5,247 nt of DNA from Gemmatimonadota bacterium (GTDB lineage: Bacteria > Gemmatimonadota > Gemmatimonadetes > Longimicrobiales > UBA6960): assembly GCA_022564535.1 (NCBI GenBank), contig JADFLD010000186.1, positions 1 through 5,247 on the forward strand. Direction: 5' to 3'. Both the position numbers and the translations under genes were made by a program. Positions within the stretch are counted from its first letter, which is position 1; each line of letters opens with the position of its first letter. Below are positions 1 to 4,830 of the stretch, in pieces. The notes beneath the pieces were generated by a model that saw only the letters and a list, made by a program, of their open reading frames with translations, was not told the origin of the DNA and searched no databases.

Positions 1-1
1 G

Positions 2-628
2 CCGTTTAGCCTCGCGGCGCAGGACATTGCCGACATCGACTACGAGAACCTGTCGCTTCGTGGCTTCGGCTTCGATTTCGGTTACCTCTGGCCCACCAAG
101 GTCGACCCGACCGTGAGCTACGCGGTTCGCTTCGACCTCGGGTATGCTGGACCCGGTCTGCGGATCGTACCCTCGATCACCTACTGGCAGTCGACTATGG
201 CCTCGGGCGAGATCGCCGAATTCGCAGACCGCGTGGCGGAGCTGGTGGCGGCTCAGACCGGCGACCCTCCGCCGGCCCTCGACTTCGGCTCCATCCGGTA
301 CACTGATATCGCGATCGGGCTGGATGGTCACGTCGTCTGGGCACTGCCGCTCGGCCTCCTCACGTTCGGCGGCCTGGGCCTCACAGCGCACCTGATCAAT
401 GGCGATGGCGAGGCGATCAACGGGACCTTCGTCGAGGACCTGATCGATTCGGTCCAGCCGGGCTTCAACCTGCACTTCGGTGCGGAGTACCCGGTCACGA
501 ACGCCATGCGTCTGTACGCGGTCGGGCGCTACGAGGTGATGCCCGACCTACAGTATTTTCACGTCCGGGCGGGATGGCAGATCATGATCGGGCCCAACGC
601 GCCCGGGGAAGCCCGGGGCAATGACTGA
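2..628 (+). CDS. Probable outer-membrane beta-barrel protein, C-terminal part (5' end outside window)
   Basis: The reading frame is open from base 2 to the TGA at 626-628, giving about 208 residues. A GTG at 113 could serve as a start, but the protein-like sequence continues upstream of it (for example RGFGFDFGYLWP), so the gene almost certainly begins before the window. The visible part alternates short stretches rich in aromatic, glycine and hydrophobic residues (GFGFDFGYLW, GLRIVPSITYW, FNLHFGAEYPV, MRLYAVGRYEV, YFHVRAGWQIMIG) with polar turns, which is the texture of transmembrane beta-hairpins. One more helical, acidic insertion (SGEIAEFADRVAELVAAQ) lies near the middle. No catalytic motif is visible. 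The last residues (PNAPGEARGND) are polar and do not end in the classic terminal phenylalanine of BAM substrates. The stop overlaps the next gene by 8 bp, suggesting translational coupling. The coding call is firm; the barrel assignment rests on composition and pattern only, and I cannot name a family. Confidence 0.8.
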   Translation, partial: PFSLAAQDIADIDYENLSLRGFGFDFGYLWPTKVDPTVSYAVRFDLGYAGPGLRIVPSITYWQSTMASGEIAEFADRVAELVAAQTGDPPPALDFGSIRYTDIAIGLDGHVVWALPLGLLTFGGLGLTAHLINGDGEAINGTFVEDLIDSVQPGFNLHFGAEYPVTNAMRLYAVGRYEVMPDLQYFHVRAGWQIMIGPNAPGEARGND

Positions 629-1637
629 GGTCGACAATCCGATCCGAGTCGGGATCGTCGGCTCCGGGGCGATCAGTCAGATCGTACATCTCCCGATTCT
701 CTCCGAGCGAAAAGACGTCGACGTTGTCGCGATCTCGGACGCCGACGCTCACAAGGCCGAAACCCTGTCTCGGCGACTCTCGGTCCCGTTGGTCATGGAC
801 ACGGACGACCTCATCGCCTTCGACGAGCTCGACGCCGTCGTCTTGTGCACGCCCAATAATCTGCACGAGGAATTGGCGATCGCGGCGCTCGAGGCCGGCA
901 AACACGTGCTGGTGGAGCGGCCGATTGCGGTCACCTCCGCGGGTGCGGCTCGGGTACTGGACGTTGCGGAACGGACGGGTCGGGTCCTGATGGTCGGCCT
1001 TCCCCACCGGTACCGGCCCGAGGTGATCGCGCTCCGAAGCTTCGTGGCTGGAGGTGAACTCGGCGATCTATACGCCGTCCGCGGGAGTTGGCTGGTTCGC
1101 CCCGTGCCCTCGTCGCATTCTCCGTGGCGCAGCGATCGCGCCATAGCGGGTGGAGGTGCGCTGATCGACCTCGGAATTCCTGGGCTCGACCTGTGCATGT
1201 GGATCGTAGGCTTTCCCGAGATCAAGCGCGTGTCCTGCGTCCTGAACGGGCCCGAGGGTGGAGTCGAGAGCGCTGCTACGGTCATGGCGGAGACGCGGGG
1301 CGGCATCGCGCTGACGTTCGAGGTCAGCGACAGGCTCTTCGCCGGAGAGGACCGCTTCTACGTGCGTGTGATGGGTTCCCAGGGCTCGGGCTCGCTGCCG
1401 CCCCTCGACGTATATAAGCAAGTGGGCGGTCGCCCGATGGAGGTGACGCCGAGGCAACCGAAGCCTCGGGGCGGAGAGAACTCCTACATGAATGCTTATC
1501 GGCGCCTTCTCGACGATTTCGTGCGTTGCGCTCGCGGTCTCGGAGACCCCGTGCTCCCGTGGGAGCAGGTCCAACTGATGGCGCTGGTCGAGGCGGCGTA
1601 CAGCGCGGCGAAGAGTAGGAAGGAGGTCGAGCTATAG
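621..1637 (+). CDS. Gfo/Idh/MocA-family NAD(P)-dependent oxidoreductase with altered active-site motifs
   Basis: This is a 338-residue protein of usual family length with no signal peptide, so probably cytoplasmic. The N-terminal Rossmann fold shows the dinucleotide-binding run GIVGSGAIS (residues 11-19), an aspartate after beta-2 (D40), and the family signature CTPNNLHEELAIAALEAGKHV (76-96 region). The usual EKP motif is E99-R100-P101. The GLPHRYRP segment (about 126-133) matches the family's 'Gf..Rf.P' strand. The C-terminal alpha/beta domain begins around 140 and contains WRSDRAIAGGGALIDLG. The family normally has D-x-G-x-H-x-x-D here with a catalytic histidine; this protein has D183, P187 and D190, so the histidine is replaced. 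The C-terminal helices (Y-RRLLDDFVRCARG and EAAYSAAKS) are typical. Family members oxidise or reduce sugars, inositols and similar compounds with NAD(P), but the substrate cannot be inferred. The loss of histidine and lysine makes altered or absent catalysis possible. The ATG overlaps the upstream stop (ATGACTGA), and lnt starts 8 nt after its TAG, so it is likely cotranscribed with both. Confidence 0.9.
   Translation: MTEVDNPIRVGIVGSGAISQIVHLPILSERKDVDVVAISDADAHKAETLSRRLSVPLVMDTDDLIAFDELDAVVLCTPNNLHEELAIAALEAGKHVLVERPIAVTSAGAARVLDVAERTGRVLMVGLPHRYRPEVIALRSFVAGGELGDLYAVRGSWLVRPVPSSHSPWRSDRAIAGGGALIDLGIPGLDLCMWIVGFPEIKRVSCVLNGPEGGVESAATVMAETRGGIALTFEVSDRLFAGEDRFYVRVMGSQGSGSLPPLDVYKQVGGRPMEVTPRQPKPRGGENSYMNAYRRLLDDFVRCARGLGDPVLPWEQVQLMALVEAAYSAAKSRKEVEL
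1620..1627 (+). promoter_or_regulatory. Strong Shine-Dalgarno-like AAGGAGGT, poorly spaced for lnt
   Basis: AAGGAGGT is a full-strength anti-SD complement at the very 3' end of the oxidoreductase gene. The first standard start codon downstream is the lnt TTG at 1646, leaving an 18-nt spacer, which is longer than normal. A second, weaker purine run AGGGGG (1636-1641) lies 4 nt from that TTG. Which element serves lnt is unclear. The gene end encodes KEVEL, so part of the match could simply reflect Lys-Glu codons. Confidence 0.4.
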
Positions 1638-1645
1638 GGGGCATC

Positions 1646-3268
1646 TTGCCGTCAGTCGGTGCGGGAGCGCTCGCGACGTGGCGGGCGGCGTGGTGGCCGC
1701 GGCCCGGTGAGCGGATGGTGCCCGCGGTTTCGGCCATCCTGCTCGCGCTCTCCTACCCACCGCTGCACCCTCTGATTCTGCCCTTCGTAGGGCTTGCGCC
1801 TTTCGCGCTCTGGATCCGGGCGCTCCCCGGCGACTCCGAGGGGCGTCAAGCCGCGAGACGGGGCGCCGTCGTCTTCGGTACGATTTATTTCGGCATCGTC
1901 TTCTACTGGATCCTGGTCGCCTTGATCTGGTTCACGAAGCTCGCAATCGTGGCGTTCCTGGCCACGTTGGGCATTGCGGTGGCGATGACAACGGTCTTCG
2001 CCTGGCTTCTCCACCACGGCCTCCACACGTTGCGCGCCCCGCTCTGGGTGGTGCTTCCCGTCACTTGGACCGCGCTCGAGTGGTCGCGAGCCCATCTGCC
2101 CGGCACCATGGCCTTCCCCTGGCTAGGCCTGGGGTCGTCGCTGACGGGCTTTCCCGAACTGGTAGGGATCGCCGAGCTCATCGGCAGCCGAGGTGTCACT
2201 TTCTGGCTTGCGATGGTCAACGCGCTCGTCGCGGGAGTCGTGCTTCGGCTGCGCGACGGCGTGGGCTGGGTACGACACGCGGCCGTCGTCGTGGCCGTGG
2301 TCGCTTTGCCGGCGTCGTGGGGCGTTTGGCGGGCCGGCACTCTCGAGACGCGCATCGTGGCTCGCGTGGCCATCGTGCAGCCCAACATCCCGGAGCACAT
2401 CAAGCTCGAGGGCGAAACGGGTAGGGACAGCACTTTCTCCGCGCTCGATCGGCTCATTCCCAGGATCGAACCGGGTTCTGTGGACCTCGTGGTGCTGCCC
2501 GAGGTGACGCTGAGCCTCTTCCCCCGGGCGCCACAGTTCGCTCGCGAGGTGTCGCGTATCCAGGCGTTCAGTCGCGAGGTCGGGGGGGCGATCCTGTTTG
2601 GAGGCCTAGGCTATGTTTCGCATGACGAGGGCGGTTTGACACCCTTCAACTCCGCCTTTCTGATGGAGCCCGAGGGACTCACCGACTTCCAATACGACAA
2701 GCATTACCTCGTTCCGATGGTGGAGCGCGTGCCCTTCGTTCCTTGGAGAATTCTGGGTGGCCTCCAGTACTTTGGAGCGTATGGCGTGGGGGAGGGTTGG
2801 CCCCTCGTGCGGGTCAATGAGACGCTATTCGGAGTCTTGATCTGCTACGAGTCGAGCTATCCGGAGGGCGCTCGTGCGCTGCGTCTGGAGGGGGCCGATG
2901 TCTTGTTGAACATCACCAATGACGCGTGGTACGGCCGCGAGCCGGCGTACGCCCGCACGACGGCGCTTTGGCAGCATCCCGCGCACATGGTGATGCGAGC
3001 GATCGAAAACCGGATGGGGGTGGCGAGGTCGGCGAACACCGGAATCTCGCTCTTCGTAGACCCCGTGGGCCGAGTGTACAACGCGACCCGTCTCTTCGAG
3101 GAGGACATCCGGATCGACGACGTGCTGACGTCAGACGTGCTGACGTTCTACACTCGTCATGGCGATCTGGTGGGAAACGGGGCAGCCGCGGTCGCGTTCC
3201 TCCTCATGCTCTCCGCTTTGACAGCGGCTCGAGGCTCGTCACTAGACCATTCCTCGGGTGTCGTTTAA
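1646..3268 (+). CDS. lnt: Apolipoprotein N-acyltransferase
   Basis: Lnt carries out the last step of lipoprotein maturation in diderms: it transfers an acyl chain from a phospholipid to the free amino group of the diacylated N-terminal cysteine, at the periplasmic face of the inner membrane. The N-terminal half (about residues 25-235) has several hydrophobic helices, including ILLALSYPPLHPLILPFVGLAPF, and the conserved W141-x3-E145-x2-R148 and FPWLGLG segment. A nitrilase-type domain follows (about 238-495, starting VAIVQPN). The catalytic triad is visible and correctly spaced: E286 in LPE, K352 in YDKHYLVP and C400 in LICYESSYP. E360 (MVERVPF) and N425-D426-A427-W428 (ITNDAWYG) are also family residues. 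A last membrane helix lies near 512-529. At 540 residues it is close to the roughly 510 usual for the family. The TTG at 1646 is the first start in the open frame; an ATG at 1715 (residue 24, just before the first helix) would give 517 residues and is a real alternative. It probably forms an operon with the gene before it. A 15-bp tandem duplication lies near its 3' end. Confidence 0.95.
   Translation: MPSVGAGALATWRAAWWPRPGERMVPAVSAILLALSYPPLHPLILPFVGLAPFALWIRALPGDSEGRQAARRGAVVFGTIYFGIVFYWILVALIWFTKLAIVAFLATLGIAVAMTTVFAWLLHHGLHTLRAPLWVVLPVTWTALEWSRAHLPGTMAFPWLGLGSSLTGFPELVGIAELIGSRGVTFWLAMVNALVAGVVLRLRDGVGWVRHAAVVVAVVALPASWGVWRAGTLETRIVARVAIVQPNIPEHIKLEGETGRDSTFSALDRLIPRIEPGSVDLVVLPEVTLSLFPRAPQFAREVSRIQAFSREVGGAILFGGLGYVSHDEGGLTPFNSAFLMEPEGLTDFQYDKHYLVPMVERVPFVPWRILGGLQYFGAYGVGEGWPLVRVNETLFGVLICYESSYPEGARALRLEGADVLLNITNDAWYGREPAYARTTALWQHPAHMVMRAIENRMGVARSANTGISLFVDPVGRVYNATRLFEEDIRIDDVLTSDVLTFYTRHGDLVGNGAAAVAFLLMLSALTAARGSSLDHSSGVV
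3119..3146 (+). repeat. Tandem duplication inside lnt (13-bp identical units, 15-bp period)
   Basis: GACGTGCTGACGT occurs at 3119-3131 and again at 3134-3146, separated by CA. The unit period is 15 bp, so the duplication is in frame and encodes DVLTS followed by DVLTF, in the linker between the nitrilase domain and the last membrane helix of Lnt. The junction creates the 8-bp palindrome TGACGTCA (3126-3133). A slippage duplication in a tolerant linker is the simplest explanation. Confidence 0.85.
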
Positions 3269-3289
3269 GTTTCTTGGGCTATAGACCGA

Positions 3290-3308
3290 CGCCCTGCAAT
3301 TCCGGGCG
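3290..3308 (+). promoter_or_regulatory. Small stem-loop in the rpmE leader
   Basis: CGCCC (3290-3294) pairs with GGGCG (3304-3308) across a 9-nt loop. A 5-bp GC stem is weak on its own in DNA this GC-rich. It is listed because its 3' arm can instead pair with part of the large downstream hairpin, giving two exclusive folds. Confidence 0.3.
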
Positions 3309-3317
3309 CTCGGTTCT

Positions 3318-3345
3318 CGGGCCGGCGCGTGCGACGCCCGGCCCG
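3318..3345 (+). promoter_or_regulatory. Strong 11-bp stem-loop upstream of rpmE (terminator-like or leader hairpin)
   Basis: CGGGCCGG (3318-3325) pairs with CCGGCCCG (3338-3345). Above a single bulged C (3326), GCG (3327-3329) pairs with CGC (3335-3337), closing a 5-nt loop TGCGA. All 11 pairs are G-C. It starts 50 nt after the lnt stop and ends 26 nt before the rpmE ATG, leaving the ribosome-binding site free. Only two Ts follow, so it is not a classical intrinsic terminator. It could be a U-poor terminator for lnt, a 3'-end stabiliser, or part of an rpmE leader. Confidence 0.55.
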
Positions 3346-3361
3346 TTCCACTTAGGCGCTT

Positions 3362-3365
3362 GGAG
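3362..3365 (+). promoter_or_regulatory. Ribosome-binding site deciding the rpmE start
   Basis: GGAG lies 6 nt before the ATG at 3372. This supports ATG 3372 over the in-frame TTG at 3360, which has no purine-rich run at the right distance and would put this GGAG inside the gene. Confidence 0.65.
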
Positions 3366-3371
3366 CAGGAC

Positions 3372-3581
3372 ATGAGACAAGGCATCCATCCCGACGTTAT
3401 GGCGGGGATGGTGACGTGTGCCTGTGGGAATCGTTTCGAGACGATGGCCACGCAGGAGGAGGTCCACGTGGAGATCTGTGGCGTTTGTCACCCTTTCTAC
3501 ACCGGCAAGCAACGCCTCGTCGACACCGCGGGTCGTGTCGACCGCTTCAAGAAGAGGTACGAGCAGGCCGCACAGAAGTGA
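3372..3581 (+). CDS. rpmE: 50S ribosomal protein L31 (zinc-binding, C+ type)
   Basis: This is a 69-residue protein starting MRQGIHPDV, matching the typical MKKDIHPxY start of L31. The four cysteines of the zinc-binding form are present as C16-x-C18 and C36-x2-C39. The signature CHPFYTGKQ (39-47) is followed by the basic tail [11 protein letters not shown]31 sits on the large subunit at the central protuberance and contributes to the bridge with the small subunit. Having all four cysteines makes it the zinc-containing paralogue rather than the zinc-independent one that is normally under Zur control. An in-frame TTG at 3360 would add four residues, but the ribosome-binding site and the family N-terminus favour ATG 3372. 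The gene sits directly upstream of prfA and prmC, an order found in many bacteria. Confidence 0.97.
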   Translation: MRQGIHPDVMAGMVTCACGNRFETMATQEEVHVEICGVCHPFYTGKQRLVDTAGRVDRFKKRYEQAAQK

Positions 3582-3688
3582 GCCGATGGGCCGGGGTCGT
3601 TCCCGGCCGTCCGGCACTTCTGTGAGGCGCGGTTTCCACCACGTCCCGGTGCTGCGGTAATGGTATCCTTCCCGTTCGCGGTCCAGTC
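3582..3688 (+). other. Intergenic region between rpmE and prfA
   Basis: This 107-bp gap holds a 7-bp hairpin just after the rpmE stop, a possible 10-codon ORF (3660-3692) overlapping the prfA start, and a sequence TGGTATCCT (3661-3669) resembling an extended -10 element. No -35 match stands at the expected distance and there is no clear Shine-Dalgarno sequence before prfA. Nothing else is visible. Confidence 0.5.
3589..3608 (+). terminator. 7-bp GC hairpin just after rpmE
   Basis: GGCCGGG (3589-3595) pairs perfectly with CCCGGCC (3602-3608) around a 6-nt loop GTCGTT. It begins 8 nt after the rpmE stop, a usual terminator position. There is no T-run behind it (GTCCGGCAC follows), so it may instead be a 3'-end stabiliser or an attenuating structure between rpmE and prfA. 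Confidence 0.4.
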
Positions 3689-4783
3689 ATGAAGGCCCTG
3701 ATCGACCCACGGCTGGACGAGCGCCTGGCCAACGCGGAACGACGTCTGGCGGGAGTCGAGGAAGCGCTTGCCAGCCCCGAGGTGCTCTCTAGCCGTGAGA
3801 GGTTGAAGGACTTGGGGCAGGAGCATTCCCAACTCGAGCCCGTGGTGACGGCAGGGCGCGAGCTGAGGTCCCTGGTGGTGGAGCACGCGGGTGCCCTCGA
3901 ACTGCTGGAAGAGGCCGACGACCCGGAGATGAAGGCGCTGGCGGCTGACGAGGCCGCGGAGCTCCTCGTGCGAATCGAGAGAATCAGCGGCCGGGTGAAG
4001 GAACTTCTGATTCCACCCGATCCGCTCGCGGACCGACCCGCGGTCATCGAGATCCGGGCCGGAACGGGTGGAGACGAGGCCAGCCTGTTCGCCGCCGACC
4101 TCATGCGCATGTACCGGCTGTTTGCGGAGCGCCAGGGGTGGAAGATCGAGCTGATCAACGTGTCGGAGGGGATTCCGGGATCCATCAAGGAAGCGATTTT
4201 CACGATTCGTGGCCGAGGCGTATACGGGCGGCTCCGGTACGAGTCCGGCGTACATCGGGTCCAGCGTGTGCCGGCCACGGAGAGCCAGGGTCGTATCCAT
4301 ACGTCCGCTGCGACCGTGGCGGTCCTTCCCGAGGCCGAGGAGGTCGATCTCCAGATCGACCCCAAGGACCTGCGCATCGACGTCTTCCGTTCGTCGGGGC
4401 CCGGCGGGCAGTCCGTGAACACAACGGACTCCGCCGTACGCATCACGCACGTCCCATCGGGCCTCGTCGTTTCGTGTCAGGACGAAAAATCGCAGCTCAA
4501 GAACAAGGCCAAGGCGCTCAAGGTGCTGCGGAGCAGACTTTTGGATCAGATGATCGCCGAGGTGCAGGCGGAGCGTGCATTGGAGCGGAGGCTACAAGTC
4601 GGCACGGGCGATCGTTCCGCGAAGATCCGCACGTACAACTTTCCGCAGAATCGTGTTACGGATCATCGTATCGGACTCACGCTTTACCGGCTCACGGAGA
4701 CGCTCGACGGCGACCTGGACGAGTTGGTCGACGCGCTTCGCATGGCCGAGCAGGAAGAGCGCATGGAGGGCGAGGACTCGTGA
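3689..4783 (+). CDS. prfA: Peptide chain release factor 1
   Basis: RF1 recognises UAA and UAG in the ribosomal A site and triggers peptide release. The 364 residues match the family length. The N-terminal part (about 1-110) is helical and charged. The core motif GTGGDEA is at 125-131. The anticodon-mimicking tripeptide P195-A196-T197 lies in VPATESQGRIHTSA and identifies RF1; RF2 would have SPF. The catalytic G239-G240-Q241 sits in SSGPGGQSVNTTDSAV. The KNKAKAL segment follows near 272. ATG 3689 is the only plausible start: the frame is open upstream only to a TGA at 3623-3625 and holds no other ATG, GTG or TTG, and MKALIDPRLDERLANAERRL fits a usual RF1 N-terminus. No Shine-Dalgarno sequence is evident before it (CGGTCCAGTC), so it may be translated by coupling or from a short-leader transcript. 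The glutamine of GGQ is the methylation target of PrmC, encoded next. Confidence 0.98.
   Translation: MKALIDPRLDERLANAERRLAGVEEALASPEVLSSRERLKDLGQEHSQLEPVVTAGRELRSLVVEHAGALELLEEADDPEMKALAADEAAELLVRIERISGRVKELLIPPDPLADRPAVIEIRAGTGGDEASLFAADLMRMYRLFAERQGWKIELINVSEGIPGSIKEAIFTIRGRGVYGRLRYESGVHRVQRVPATESQGRIHTSAATVAVLPEAEEVDLQIDPKDLRIDVFRSSGPGGQSVNTTDSAVRITHVPSGLVVSCQDEKSQLKNKAKALKVLRSRLLDQMIAEVQAERALERRLQVGTGDRSAKIRTYNFPQNRVTDHRIGLTLYRLTETLDGDLDELVDALRMAEQEERMEGEDS
4342..4361 (+). repeat. Near-perfect 20-bp palindrome inside prfA
   Basis: GGTCGATCT (4342-4350) and AGATCGACC (4353-4361) are exact reverse complements separated by only CC. It lies in the codons for EVDLQIDP, just before the GGQ region. 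As RNA it would form an 8-bp stem with a tetraloop; as DNA it is operator-like. Its coding explains it well enough that function is doubtful. Confidence 0.6.
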
Positions 4784-4791
4784 CGACGGGC

Positions 4792-4803
4792 GTCGGGCCC
4801 GAC
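4792..4803. repeat. 12-bp perfect palindrome between prfA and prmC
   Basis: GTCGGGCCCGAC reads the same on both strands. It sits 8 nt after the prfA stop, within the 47-nt gap before the preferred prmC start. Such GC palindromes are fairly common in this composition. No promoter is seen nearby. Confidence 0.5.
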
Positions 4804-4819
4804 CCGGGCGCATCGGGGC

Positions 4820-4824
4820 GAGGT
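4820..4824 (+). promoter_or_regulatory. Ribosome-binding site deciding the prmC start
   Basis: GAGGT ends 6 nt before ATG 4831 and continues into a G-run. This favours ATG 4831 over the in-frame GTG at 4780, which overlaps the prfA stop (GTGA) and would add a 17-residue Gly/Pro-rich extension not expected in the family. Confidence 0.65.
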
Positions 4825-4830
4825 GGGGGG

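Larger units (their letters stand above)
3269..3371 (+). other. Intergenic region between lnt and rpmE: candidate terminator / rpmE leader
   Basis: This is a 103-bp gap with no convincing ORF. It contains a small hairpin (3290-3308), a strong hairpin (3318-3345), an exact 8-bp direct repeat CGACGCCC (3287-3294 and 3332-3339), and the rpmE ribosome-binding site. A TATAGA at 3280-3285 resembles a -10 box, but no acceptable -35 stands 16-18 bp upstream, so I do not call a promoter. The gap separates the envelope block from the translation block and is the natural place for a transcript boundary or an rpmE leader. Confidence 0.5.

Noticed and set aside
113..628. GTG at 113 as the true start of the first gene
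   Set aside because: The frame is open to the window edge and the upstream residues have the same aromatic/glycine beta-strand pattern, so the GTG is an internal valine.
1411..1419. TATATAAG in the oxidoreductase gene as an internal promoter for lnt
   Set aside because: It encodes part of DVYKQ in a conserved frame, and no -35 is present upstream in the GC-rich sequence.
582..1737. Minus-strand frames of 137-185 codons opposite the oxidoreductase gene
   Set aside because: They are composition-driven shadows of a clear Gfo/Idh/MocA gene, with no ribosome-binding site or domain.
3218..3246. Consensus -35 TTGACA (3218-3223) at the end of lnt as a promoter for rpmE
   Set aside because: At 17 bp spacing the -10 position reads ACTAGA, only 2 of 6 matches, and 16 or 18 bp spacing is no better. 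The hexamer is explained by the codons for Leu-Thr-Ala.
3280..3285. TATAGA as a -10 box before rpmE
   Set aside because: It has 4 of 6 matches, but no -35-like hexamer 15-18 bp upstream and no extended -10 TG.
3497..4450. Long minus-strand open frames (317 and 299 codons) opposite rpmE-prfA
   Set aside because: They lie antisense to a fully recognisable prfA, have Arg/Ser/Pro-rich low-information translations and match no family I recognise. Such shadows are expected in GC-rich coding DNA.
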